Of a DNA stretch of 64,000 nucleotides, positions 44,837 through 53,190 are shown in pieces (position 1 is the first letter of the stretch; every line of letters starts with the position of its first letter). Made by a program: the position numbers and the translations under genes. The DNA is from Cytophagaceae bacterium (lineage in GTDB: Bacteria; Bacteroidota; Bacteroidia; Cytophagales; Cytophagaceae). Below the pieces are notes generated by a model. The model worked only from the letters and a program-made list of their open reading frames with translations, was not told the origin of the DNA and searched no databases. The DNA lies in contig JALONH010000013.1 of the NCBI GenBank assembly GCA_025455005.1, positions 1 to 64,000 of the forward strand. Reading direction: 5' to 3'.

Positions 44837-44882
44837 ACATGTTCCAAAAACATGTATAGCAAAAGTCGTTTTTCTATACATG
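44837..44882. promoter_or_regulatory. Two overlapping palindromes at the 3' end of fic
   Basis: ACATGTT (44837-44843) with AACATGT (44849-44855), and CATGTATAG (44851-44859) with CTATACATG (44874-44882). The second contains the fic stop codon in one arm and closely resembles the palindrome at 44692-44724 (shared core TATAG-AAAA-TTTT-CTATA). Could be a terminator for the upstream genes, an operator, or both. Confidence 0.5.
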
Positions 44883-45959
44883 TTTTATCTGATTTACGTT
44901 CGACAATAGGTTATACAGGTCGGTATTGATGTAATAATTATCCCTACCCAGCTTCATCTTTTGCACAATTCCAATCTGGTCGAGCTCGTCTAAATACTTG
45001 GTAGCGGTCAGCCGACTTACATCCAAATCAGACATAATGAAATCAATTTTGGTATAAGGGTGCTTAAACAGGTTGTTGATTAAATCCTGACTGTAAAACT
45101 TGGTATTCTCCCTAATTTTCTTCTTATGTTTTAGCATCAGGTTCTTTATGCCTTCAATGATTTTAATGGTTTGCAAAGAAGTCTGTTCTACTCCATCAAG
45201 GATATACAGAACCCATTCTTCCCAAGCGTTTTCGGTGCGAACTTTTTGGAGCAAGCGGTAGTAATCCGCTTTGTTTTGATTGATGTAGCGACTTAAATAC
45301 AGAATAGGCAAATTCAACATGCCTTCTTTTACCAAATAGAGGATATTAATAATTCTCCCCGTTCTGCCATTACCATCATAAAAAGGGTGGATGCTTTCAA
45401 ACTGATGGTGGATAATAGCCATTTTGACTAGCGGATCCCAATCGCTGAGTTCATTGATATTGATAAACCGTTCCAGATTGCTCATGAGTGCCTGCACTTC
45501 ATCATAGGTTTGAGGTGGGGTGTACACAATCTCACCCGTTTGCTCATTTTTCAATTCTGTACCGGGTACTTTTCTAAAACCGGCATCATTTTCTTCTAGT
45601 GTTGCCTGCATCTGGACGATGTGGTTGTTTGTCAATATCCCCTGTTGACGCACTGTTTCAAAACCCCAACGCAATGCCTCTGCATAGTTGTGTACTTCTT
45701 TGGATGCAATAGATTTAAACTCCCTTTTCAGATAATCGCCCTGATACAATTCATCATGTGTGGTGATGATATTTTCAATAGCAGAACTGTCTTTGGCTTC
45801 TTGTAGAGAAAGTGAACTAATAAGAATGCTTTGATTTGGTATACTCAGTGCAGCACCTTTCAACTCGGCCAATGCACTTCGAGCTGCAGCCGTTTTTTTC
45901 ATGATGGCTTTGGATTCTATATCGAAATCCAAAGGGAGGTGGGGTATTTTATATGCCAT
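44874..45959 (-). CDS. Fic family protein with C-terminal winged helix
   Basis: ATG 45959 (MAYKIPHLPLDFD) is preferred to GTG 45995; 361 residues. Fic core motif HPFYDGNGR at 191-199, all residues for AMP transfer present. The inhibitory motif (S/T)xxxE(N/G) is seen as Ser58-SAI-Glu62-Asn63 ahead of the core, so this is an autoinhibited class II Fic. Residues about 295-361 (HPYTKIDFIMSDLDVSRLTA ... DQIGIVQKMKLGRDNYYI) are a winged helix-turn-helix. Expected to AMPylate a cytoplasmic target. It lies between the CBASS genes and hsdR; palindromes follow it. Confidence 0.9.
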   Translation of the reverse strand: MAYKIPHLPLDFDIESKAIMKKTAAARSALAELKGAALSIPNQSILISSLSLQEAKDSSAIENIITTHDELYQGDYLKREFKSIASKEVHNYAEALRWGFETVRQQGILTNNHIVQMQATLEENDAGFRKVPGTELKNEQTGEIVYTPPQTYDEVQALMSNLERFININELSDWDPLVKMAIIHHQFESIHPFYDGNGRTGRIINILYLVKEGMLNLPILYLSRYINQNKADYYRLLQKVRTENAWEEWVLYILDGVEQTSLQTIKIIEGIKNLMLKHKKKIRENTKFYSQDLINNLFKHPYTKIDFIMSDLDVSRLTATKYLDELDQIGIVQKMKLGRDNYYINTDLYNLLSNVNQIKHV

Positions 45960-46018
45960 ATCAGTATAGTAGTTTTTCACAATAAATCCAGCCACTTTAT
46001 TGTGCAGATTTTGCTTTA

Positions 46019-46258
46019 TTATCTCTTTTTATCCTTTGGCGGATTGGGATCATTTCCATAACTGTTTGGGTTATGAATCTTTCCATCTTTCCCGTGTGGA
46101 ATCAATTCAGATTTTTCCTGTTTTGCTTTTTCTCGGCTCCAGTCCATGGCTTCCTTTTTGGTTACAAAATGCTTGGATGCTCTTTCTGCATTTTCTCTTT
46201 TTGAATCCCAACCACTTTTTTCGGAATTGGGAACTACATGTCTTTCTTTGCGTGGCAT
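46019..46258 (-). CDS. DUF2188 small protein
   Basis: 79 residues, very basic and hydrophilic. RHVVPNSEKSGWDSKRENAE, then ASKHFVTKKEAMDWSREKAK and SELIPHGKDGKIHNPNSYGN follow the DUF2188 pattern (HVVP..-GW-, T..EA, ..L.IHGRDG.I). Function unknown. Five bases separate it from the SLATT gene, so it belongs to the same transcript. Its conserved partner could be either the CBASS pair or the following Fic gene. Confidence 0.85.
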   Translation of the reverse strand: MPRKERHVVPNSEKSGWDSKRENAERASKHFVTKKEAMDWSREKAKQEKSELIPHGKDGKIHNPNSYGNDPNPPKDKKR

Positions 46259-46263
46259 AGGAT

Positions 46264-46821
46264 TTATTTAATTTTTCTTAAGCTTTCAGGTAAAAATTTA
46301 TCAATCTCTTCATCAGAAAATGTGAATTCTTCATTTTCCTTCAGTGCTTTAGACGCAATTTGATATGCTTTATTTATTGTTTTGGGAGCACCTCTATAGG
46401 TATTTACAAGACGAGCATTTAGTTCGTCTCTCTTTGTTTGAAAATGTTCAATTGGATTATTACCGATTTTAATATCCACTAATAGAGATAAAAATTCTTC
46501 TCTAATCTCCAAAACATCAAGTGCAGCTTGTTTATGTTTTTCAGCCAGAGCTAAAAGGTTAAAATCTTTTGAATACAATGTTAGACAAAGGAGTGCTGTC
46601 GAGAAAAGAGCAGCCAAAAATTGAAATAAACATCCATCACCAAAGATTATAACCAAGATACTTGTTGTAGTTAACCCAGACAAAAGTATCTCTGTTATTT
46701 TAAGGCCATCACTCCTTTTTTTAAGCAGATCAGCACATTCCTCATGTGTTTTGTGTGTATAAACAACCCTTCCATAAATTTCTCTTATTTGAGATTCTAT
46801 CATTTTTTCTTGCTCGCTCAT
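46264..46821 (-). CDS. SLATT domain two-TM effector (CBASS)
   Basis: 185 residues. IREIYGRVVYTHKTHEECAD is the SLATT family signature, followed by two adjacent transmembrane helices (about 42-60 and 65-83) and a long cytosolic helical tail (LALAEKHKQAALDVLEIREE). SLATT proteins are proposed pore-forming effectors that damage the inner membrane when a cyclic nucleotide signal arrives. It is encoded 14 bases downstream of the CD-NTase, the standard cyclase-effector order of a two-gene CBASS. No Cap2/Cap3-type ancillary genes are present. Confidence 0.88.
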   Translation of the reverse strand: MSEQEKMIESQIREIYGRVVYTHKTHEECADLLKKRSDGLKITEILLSGLTTTSILVIIFGDGCLFQFLAALFSTALLCLTLYSKDFNLLALAEKHKQAALDVLEIREEFLSLLVDIKIGNNPIEHFQTKRDELNARLVNTYRGAPKTINKAYQIASKALKENEEFTFSDEEIDKFLPESLRKIK

Positions 46822-46835
46822 GATTCCTTTTTTTA

Positions 46836-48137
46836 CTATTCTGATATTGGAACATCAATTATATCTCTTGCAACAACTACATTATTTTTAACTATATAGC
46901 ACTCTACAAAGTGACTGCCTTTAAAATTTGTACTTTCTTTTCTTTCCTTATAACCAAAATCATCTAAAATCTGACCACGTAGACAATCTCTCTTAATTGC
47001 CTGTTCGCCTCTATTTGTTACTTTCCATTTTACATCATACGGTGGTGGTACATCAATTCTTTCAATGTAAAATCTTAATGATTTGTTCGGCAACAATCTG
47101 ATCTTTTTTAATAGATATTCTCTCAGTGAACCTTCACGAAATCCACTTTGCTTTATATCACAATCTATTTTCAAATCATACTTAATATCAACTCGGTAGT
47201 ATGATTCAATAAATTCTTCAGTGTTTCTATAGCTTTCATTTATAGCCTTGTCCTCATTTTCTTTATTCTCATATTTAGGGAAATCTTTTCCAAATATGTC
47301 CCTCCATTTGTTATGTTTTATTCTATCAGAAGTTCCATCAATTGCTTCAATTGCTAAATCGTATGCTTTCTTAGCTTTCCTTTTGAATGATTTTTTAACC
47401 TTAACTCTTTGTTTACTTCCCAAAGCCCAATATTCTTTTTGTTCCTTTGGTTGGTCATATAAATATTTGAAAAAATCCCTGCACATTTCATCGTAACTGC
47501 TAAAGCTTGTAATATCATAAACATTAGTTGATTTCAAAAAATTATACGCTAAAGTATCTATTAATAGTCCTCCAATGTAAACACCATGCTTATTCTTCCA
47601 TGCTCTGGCCATTTTACAAAGTCGTCTAAGATTTTTATTCTTATTATCTTCAAATTCAACCATCGCATCCATTTCCTTTCTTGGCTTTGTAGTTTTCCAA
47701 GTACCATCTCCATAAGTATCGGGATATTTATAATCTTGATCATCTATTTCAAATACTGGTTGAACATCTATGTGTGCTTCTGTAAAATTAACAGTTACAA
47801 CACATCTATCCACTTTGATGTCCGAACTTGGATAAGTATTGGATATTGCTGATTTTGTATCTTGCAACAATTTCGTTTGACCTCCTGCTATATTATAGAC
47901 CTCCCATTTTGAAGCTGGCAAAATAAAAATCATATCTAAATCAGAAATCCCATTAATACCAGTGTACCTGCCGTAAGATCCAACTTGTAGACTATTAGCT
48001 GTTTTTGAATCAGTATCACGAAACTCTTGATTTAATGATTTGGTAATACGTTCATATCGATATGATATATCCTCAGCTTTTTCATCACTAATCTTTATAT
48101 TAGTTAGAAATTCTTTAAATATTTCTGATGTATTCAT
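46836..48137 (-). CDS. CD-NTase (SMODS nucleotidyltransferase) with AGS-C-like sensor domain
   Basis: 433 residues. Nucleotidyltransferase core: GSYGR at 53-57, catalytic Asp66 and Asp68 in SDLDMIF, third Asp124 in HIDVQPVFE. An all-helical OAS1-like middle region follows. Residues about 320-430 resemble the AGS-C sensor domain: YDVKWKVTNRGEQAI, LRGQILDD, ESTNFKGSHFVECYIVKNNV. CD-NTases make cyclic di- or trinucleotides upon phage infection; the AGS-C domain is supposed to sense a nucleotide or other ligand. Signal chemistry cannot be deduced. It lies 11 bases after hsdS and 14 before the SLATT gene, in one operon. Confidence 0.92.
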   Translation of the reverse strand: MNTSEIFKEFLTNIKISDEKAEDISYRYERITKSLNQEFRDTDSKTANSLQVGSYGRYTGINGISDLDMIFILPASKWEVYNIAGGQTKLLQDTKSAISNTYPSSDIKVDRCVVTVNFTEAHIDVQPVFEIDDQDYKYPDTYGDGTWKTTKPRKEMDAMVEFEDNKNKNLRRLCKMARAWKNKHGVYIGGLLIDTLAYNFLKSTNVYDITSFSSYDEMCRDFFKYLYDQPKEQKEYWALGSKQRVKVKKSFKRKAKKAYDLAIEAIDGTSDRIKHNKWRDIFGKDFPKYENKENEDKAINESYRNTEEFIESYYRVDIKYDLKIDCDIKQSGFREGSLREYLLKKIRLLPNKSLRFYIERIDVPPPYDVKWKVTNRGEQAIKRDCLRGQILDDFGYKERKESTNFKGSHFVECYIVKNNVVVARDIIDVPISE

Positions 48138-48148
48138 AGAGTCGCTAA

Positions 48149-49375
48149 TTATTTAATTTTCAGCCTCACCTTCCCCGTTAACAAAACCTGCATCAACCCC
48201 TTCTTCTGCTCCCTCAGCTTCTCTGCTTTGGTTTTGAGCAGGCTGATTTCTTTATCTGCCGCTTGCAGTACTTGGGCAATGGTAATTTGTTCTTCTTTGC
48301 TTCTTGGAAGCTTTATTGGTATTTCAAGAAGCTGTTTCTCCGAAAGTTCCTTTTGTCCAGTGCCTCCCATAAAGTCTTCGATTCTTTGATAATTAGAAGG
48401 GTATTGCAGATAAAATAAAATGTAGTTTAATGAGAAGGTACTACTTACAATAAAGCTTGAAATTGCGTTAGAACAAATATGACCATCAAATTCATTTGTG
48501 ACTAACCCAATACCACCATTATGAATATTCTGTCTGCCTATCAATATTTCTCCTTTATTTCTTTCGTAATATGGTCTTCCAGTACTTGAAATTATTGGCT
48601 TATCACGTTCATTAAATTCAATTCCCTTTGTATGAAGTTTTACAGTTAATAATTTCTGATTATTAATTTTTAAAATGGCTTTCTTTTCAGGGATAATCCC
48701 AATTTCTTTCATTTTAAGAATTACCCATTTTTCACTAAACCCCTTCAACCTTTTCTTTCCTGTAAGCAATTGCTGCATGAGCCATTTTTTGCGGAGTTCT
48801 TTTTGGGCGATGAGTTTTTCGGTGGTGTGGATGGCGGCATCTGCCGTGCTCAGCACTTGGGCAATTGCTTTTTGTTCGGGTAGTGGCGGGAGGGGAATTT
48901 TAAATTCTTTTAAATCACTTCCGTTTATTGAGTTAATGGTTGCACCAAGATTTTTATGTATTTCTCGATTATATATATCTGTATTGAAAACGTGAATTAA
49001 GTATTCGTTGTAATCTCCTCTGTAAATTGCCATAAATGCACCAAAAGCTTTTCCCTGAGCATCCTCATTTATCATGGCACATTTTCCAATTAAAGATTTA
49101 CTCCCATTTCTAACACAAATTAAAATATCATTCTTTTTAACTGGATTAAAATCACCTGCTCTAACTTTTACAAATACATTGTCATCAAAGGTTATACGGC
49201 CTCCCTGAACATTAGAAGAACGTAATACAAGCACTCCGGTTTCTTCACAAATATCATCAGGGCTGTAGGTGAGACCTGAAAATATATTTCCTAGCTTCCC
49301 GAGTTTCTTCACTTCCCAATCGCTTGGAATTTCAGTATTGTAAAACGTCTTATTTTTTTTTGTTTTAGGCATCAT
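48149..49375 (-). CDS. hsdS: Type I restriction-modification specificity subunit S
   Basis: 408 residues with two target recognition domains, each followed by a conserved coiled-coil spacer: PLPPLPEQKAIAQVLSTADA with KKWLMQQLLTGKKRL after TRD1 (about residue 200), and SKEEQITIAQVLQAADKEIS with KGLMQVLLTGKVRL after TRD2. It determines the bipartite target sequence for methylation and cleavage; the site cannot be predicted from sequence. It lies 57 bases after the first fic gene and 11 before the CD-NTase gene. Two start ATGs are adjacent (49375, 49372). Confidence 0.93.
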   Translation of the reverse strand: MMPKTKKNKTFYNTEIPSDWEVKKLGKLGNIFSGLTYSPDDICEETGVLVLRSSNVQGGRITFDDNVFVKVRAGDFNPVKKNDILICVRNGSKSLIGKCAMINEDAQGKAFGAFMAIYRGDYNEYLIHVFNTDIYNREIHKNLGATINSINGSDLKEFKIPLPPLPEQKAIAQVLSTADAAIHTTEKLIAQKELRKKWLMQQLLTGKKRLKGFSEKWVILKMKEIGIIPEKKAILKINNQKLLTVKLHTKGIEFNERDKPIISSTGRPYYERNKGEILIGRQNIHNGGIGLVTNEFDGHICSNAISSFIVSSTFSLNYILFYLQYPSNYQRIEDFMGGTGQKELSEKQLLEIPIKLPRSKEEQITIAQVLQAADKEISLLKTKAEKLREQKKGLMQVLLTGKVRLKIK

Positions 49376-49432
49376 TTACATGATTAAATTGACTGCACGA
49401 TAATTTTTTGACTCTTATGATTACTCATACTT

Positions 49433-50827
49433 TCATCGTAAACCATTTTTCTTTGTATAAAAATCTATATGATCATATATGGCATTAGTAAGCTTGCCTA
49501 CTATATCTGTCATTTCACCTTCTGTAATAGGTTTATGGAGCAGTCTTTCAAATAATTTAGTTTGCACCCTTTGGCTACCTTCTGTGAATTCATCCACAAA
49601 TACTTCGTATTTTATCTGGTCAAACTTAATTTCGAAACTATAATTACAGCCAAACGTTTTTAAGCCTCCTTTTATCAATGTACCATAAGATGTATAGAAA
49701 GTAAATATGACATCATGAAGACGGAAATTAGACGTATTGTTTTCAAATCCGGTAATTAATTTTTCAAATACCTCATCGGCAGTTTCATTGACAAATTGTA
49801 CATAAACACCAAAATTATTTAAACTTATATGATGCCTTGTTCCATTGAAAAACTTGTTGAACTTTTGAATTTCCGGTATAGATTTTTTAATCAAATCATA
49901 CATCCAAGTATTCAATTTTTCAGAAAGGTATTCCTTACTGAATTGAACTTTTACTTCTTCATTCGGATCAACCGATTCTAATTCTTTTTCAAGTAAAGCA
50001 ATCTTCTTATCCAGATCACCAGGCTCGTCAATGGGCTTACCTTCTAGGGCATCTAAAATAATTTTTTGAGAATCTATAATTCGCTCTCCTATAAATTGAT
50101 AAAAAAGATTTGGCATACCGTCATAAACCTGTATATCTGCCAATAACTGATAATAACTTTTCTTAACTTCCTCTTTAATAATAATAACAGGATAGCCACA
50201 TGCTAATAAGAGGATATTAGTTAAAATACGAGCTGTTCTTCCATTACCATCATAAAATGGATGAATTAATAAATAATCATTGTGAAACTGGCTAATCATT
50301 TCTATAGGATGTTGTTCTGCTTCACCTTTAAAAAATTTATCCAGATAAGCATTTGTTCTATTGAGAAGACTATGAATTTCCTCTGCTACTTTACCGGGTG
50401 AAGTAAATTCGATTTTCTCGTTCCTGTAATTGATAATTTCGTTAGGATACGATTTCCAATTTCCAATTTCCTTTACTTTATCAGGATCCTCTTCATGCAT
50501 AATAGCCTTATGAATATCTTTAATTCTTTTTTCAGATATTCGATCGGCTCCATTACTCATTTTCAAGACTTCAAGAACTATTTTGTCATGTCCGTTCATT
50601 TCTGTAACGTCTTTGAAAGGCTTACCTTTAACATCTATGTTACCTACCATGACACTTCGAGTTTCTTCTCTTGTAAGAGTTCCACCCTCCATTCGATTGG
50701 AATAGTAATTCCAATCCAAACGAAGTTTATAGTTAATCTTTTTTAAAACATCATCACTGAATTTACCATATGAGGATATTTTATTTTGATTATCCTCAAT
50801 TCTTTTTAGTATTTCTTCTAATCTCAT
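49433..50827 (-). CDS. Fic family protein inside the type I RM operon
   Basis: 464 residues. Fic core motif HPFYDGNGR at 189-197. N-terminal inhibitory helix with Ser43-NRM-Glu47-Gly48 (motif (S/T)xxxE(G/N)), so class II autoinhibited. The C-terminal ~200 residues (after LLEKELESVDPNEEV) are a separate alpha/beta region without helix-turn-helix that I cannot name. Predicted AMP transferase. Inserted between hsdM and hsdS, with 17 bases after hsdM, hence co-expressed with the methylase. It shares the Fic core but little else with the second Fic protein at 44874-45959. Confidence 0.9.
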   Translation of the reverse strand: MRLEEILKRIEDNQNKISSYGKFSDDVLKKINYKLRLDWNYYSNRMEGGTLTREETRSVMVGNIDVKGKPFKDVTEMNGHDKIVLEVLKMSNGADRISEKRIKDIHKAIMHEEDPDKVKEIGNWKSYPNEIINYRNEKIEFTSPGKVAEEIHSLLNRTNAYLDKFFKGEAEQHPIEMISQFHNDYLLIHPFYDGNGRTARILTNILLLACGYPVIIIKEEVKKSYYQLLADIQVYDGMPNLFYQFIGERIIDSQKIILDALEGKPIDEPGDLDKKIALLEKELESVDPNEEVKVQFSKEYLSEKLNTWMYDLIKKSIPEIQKFNKFFNGTRHHISLNNFGVYVQFVNETADEVFEKLITGFENNTSNFRLHDVIFTFYTSYGTLIKGGLKTFGCNYSFEIKFDQIKYEVFVDEFTEGSQRVQTKLFERLLHKPITEGEMTDIVGKLTNAIYDHIDFYTKKNGLR

Positions 50828-50844
50828 AACATGTTCGTTAAAAA

Positions 50845-52404
50845 TTATCTCATTAATTCTTTTAGGTATTTATCCATTTCAGCCTGCACCGTTTTTAGTT
50901 CACCTTCCAGTTGCTCAATCTCCTTTTGCACAGCAGTAATATCCACTTCGGCTTCTTCTTCAAAGGTGTCCACATAGCGGGGGATGTTCAGGTTGTAGTC
51001 GTTCTCCTGTATTACTTCGGGAGTGGCTACATAGCTGTATTTGTCTTCCACCACACCGGTTTGTAGTTTTCCGGCTGTAAAATCACGGTAGGTTATTACA
51101 ATGTGTTCAATATCGCTTTCACGCAGTTTGTTTTGGTTTTTGGCACTTTCGTAGTGTTTGCTGGCATCAATAAACAATATATTGTTGCTGCTTTTTTGCT
51201 TGTTAAACACCAAGATGGCAGCTGGTATACCCGTACCAAAAAACAGGTTGGCTGGCAAACCAATCACCGCTTCCAGTAAGTTTTCTTCAATTGTTTTCTG
51301 TCTTATTTTTCCTTCGCTGCTGCCACGGAACAATACACCGTGTGGTACAACTACTCCCGCTTTGCCATCCTCGTTCAGTGTTTCAATCATGTGGCTGATA
51401 AAAGCCCAGTCACCTTTGCTCTTAGGAGGAACACCTCTCCAAAAGCGGTTGTATTTATCGCTTTCAGGGTCGTAGCTCACGGTAGTTTTTTCACCATCCT
51501 TATCTTCTACCTTTCCCCATTTGTCTAATGAGAAAGGTGGGTTTGCTACTACTGTATCAAACTTCATTAAGGTATCGCCTTCTTTAAGTTTAGGGTTGCG
51601 AATGGTATCCCCCCAACGAATGATGGCATTGTCAAATCCATGTAAAAACATGTTCATCACAGCCAGTGCCCATGTACTTCCGTTGGCTTCTTGTCCATAG
51701 AGTGAGAAATTATCTGAACCCACTTCTTCACCTGCTTTAATTAATAATGAACCAGAACCACAGGTAGGATCACAAATTCTAGATCCCGGTTTAGATTGCG
51801 TGATTTTGGCTAAAAGTGTAGATACTTCACCTGGGGTATAAAATTCTCCTGCCTTCTTACCTGCATCACTGGCAAAATTGGATATCAAATACTCATAGGC
51901 TCCACCAATGATATCATTTCCTTCTAAATGAGAAGGTCTTAGATCAAGTGCTTCTTTATTAAAATCAAGCAATAGATTTCTTAAGCGAGTGTTTTTATCT
52001 TTAGGCTCTCCAAGTTTACTGGTATTAAAATCTATGTTTTGGAAAATACCTGCGCCATCTTCGCTGTAAAGTTTTTCTCGATTAGCTTCTTCTAAATCAT
52101 TCAAAGCTATGTTAATTAGTTCACCTATATTTGACTCATTGCGGTGGTCAAATAAATACTTGAAATGACTGTGCTCCGGAACAATAAAACGTTCGTGTTG
52201 CATGGCACGTTTCGCGCGTTCCACATCTCCGTTGTATTTAGCTAAGTAGCCTTCCATTTTATCGTCATGCACATCACTGAGATATTTCAGGAACAGCATG
52301 GTAAGCACATAGTCTTTGTACACGCTTGGGTCAATGCTACCTCTAAAGGTGTCACAAGCTTTCCATACAGCGTCGTTGATGTCTTTCTGAGTTATTTTAG
52401 CCAT
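50845..52404 (-). CDS. hsdM: Type I restriction-modification methyltransferase subunit M
   Basis: 519 residues. N-terminal HsdM_N helices (DINDAVWKACDTFRGSIDPS), SAM-binding motif DPTCGSGS at 212-219 and catalytic NPPF at 288-291, which indicates N6-adenine methylation. C-terminal coiled coil (VQKEIEQLEGELKTVQAEMD) contacts HsdS. With HsdS it methylates host DNA; with HsdR it restricts. Four bases after the half-size HsdS gene, so tightly coupled to it. Confidence 0.95.
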   Translation of the reverse strand: MAKITQKDINDAVWKACDTFRGSIDPSVYKDYVLTMLFLKYLSDVHDDKMEGYLAKYNGDVERAKRAMQHERFIVPEHSHFKYLFDHRNESNIGELINIALNDLEEANREKLYSEDGAGIFQNIDFNTSKLGEPKDKNTRLRNLLLDFNKEALDLRPSHLEGNDIIGGAYEYLISNFASDAGKKAGEFYTPGEVSTLLAKITQSKPGSRICDPTCGSGSLLIKAGEEVGSDNFSLYGQEANGSTWALAVMNMFLHGFDNAIIRWGDTIRNPKLKEGDTLMKFDTVVANPPFSLDKWGKVEDKDGEKTTVSYDPESDKYNRFWRGVPPKSKGDWAFISHMIETLNEDGKAGVVVPHGVLFRGSSEGKIRQKTIEENLLEAVIGLPANLFFGTGIPAAILVFNKQKSSNNILFIDASKHYESAKNQNKLRESDIEHIVITYRDFTAGKLQTGVVEDKYSYVATPEVIQENDYNLNIPRYVDTFEEEAEVDITAVQKEIEQLEGELKTVQAEMDKYLKELMR

Positions 52405-52408
52405 GATA

Positions 52409-52966
52409 TTATTTTATAGCGTTAATTATTTGTTGTTGAATTTGTTTTTCTCTTAGAAGTTCAATTTGAATCTTCAAGGATTTTTCCTTGTTGCGGAGTT
52501 TTGAAATTTCTACGATTGTCATTTGCATTTTAATTTCCGGAATTGTTATTTCCAGATTTTCTAAAACCTGTTTTGAGATAGAAGGAATAGAAGTTCCGAT
52601 TGCTTGTCCTTTTAGAAGAGTTTGGGTGGTATGATTATTTAGAAACCAAGCCAAATATTGTGGTAACACATATTTGTCAACTGATCTTATTACAAAGAAG
52701 GAAGTGGAAGCTACAGAAGGTTCGTTGTGATTTTCAAAAACTGTAGCAAAGTTTTTGCTTCCTTTAGCTGCAAATAAAACATCACCATTTTGCAATAAAT
52801 GCTTTTTAGGCACTTCATCTAGTTGTAAATCAGGGTATAATTCTTTATATAATTGACCATTTTCGTCAAAATGTTTGGATTGCAAATATACCAGATCACC
52901 ATCGCCAGATGGTTTGGCAAAAAGTCCTGTTTGAATGTTTGCAATATCTTTTATTAGCTTTTTCAA
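52409..52966 (-). CDS. Half-size HsdS-like specificity protein (single TRD)
   Basis: 185 residues: one target recognition domain (IANIQTGLFAKPSGDGDLVY ... FENHNEPSVASTSFFVIRSV) followed by one spacer helix (LEITIPEIKMQMTIVEISKL, EKSLKIQIELLREKQIQQQI). Full-length HsdS has two of each. Half-S proteins can dimerise into a functional specificity subunit recognising a palindromic site, so it could give HsdM a second specificity; alternatively it is a regulator. It is the first gene of the operon, four bases before hsdM, and has an intact start and stop, so it is not simply a fragment. Confidence 0.8.
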   Translation of the reverse strand: MKKLIKDIANIQTGLFAKPSGDGDLVYLQSKHFDENGQLYKELYPDLQLDEVPKKHLLQNGDVLFAAKGSKNFATVFENHNEPSVASTSFFVIRSVDKYVLPQYLAWFLNNHTTQTLLKGQAIGTSIPSISKQVLENLEITIPEIKMQMTIVEISKLRNKEKSLKIQIELLREKQIQQQIINAIK

Positions 52967-52990
52967 ATTTATTCTCTTGTAATTGTTCTA

Positions 52991-53021
52991 CAAAAATAGA
53001 TTATTGAAATTAAAGTAACAA
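52991..53021 (-). promoter_or_regulatory. Promoter of the defence operon
   Basis: On the minus strand TTG (53021-53019), a 19-21 base spacer, and TATTTTTG (52998-52991), matching the Bacteroidota consensus TTG-N20-TAnnTTTG. It lies 25 bases upstream of the start codon of the half-HsdS gene. Confidence 0.6.
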
Positions 53022-53050
53022 GAGGAATTTAAATTATTTTCTAGTAGAAT

Positions 53051-53066
53051 ATCTACAAATGTAGAT
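53051..53066. promoter_or_regulatory. Palindrome ATCTAC/GTAGAT upstream of the defence promoter
   Basis: Perfect 6-base arms around AAAT. On the minus strand its centre reads TACATTTG, a second match to TAnnTTTG, so it may be an alternative promoter or an operator. Nothing else is seen in 52967-53190. Confidence 0.4.
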
Positions 53067-53190
53067 GAATTGTAAATAAAAGTAAGAAATATGAGGTTAA
53101 ATAACTAAAAAACAATCAGTAAGAAATAAAATAAACACCCCAACTATATACCCCCCTCTACCCACTAACGACTACCACCTCGCAACTAAA

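Noticed and set aside
44670-44873. Gap before hsdR as a hidden small gene or antitoxin for Fic
   Set aside because: No frame of useful length on either strand; the content is palindromes and AT-rich sequence.
52409-52966. Half-size HsdS as a decayed pseudogene of hsdS
   Set aside because: It has an intact start, stop, promoter and tight spacing to hsdM, and contains one complete TRD plus spacer rather than a broken end.
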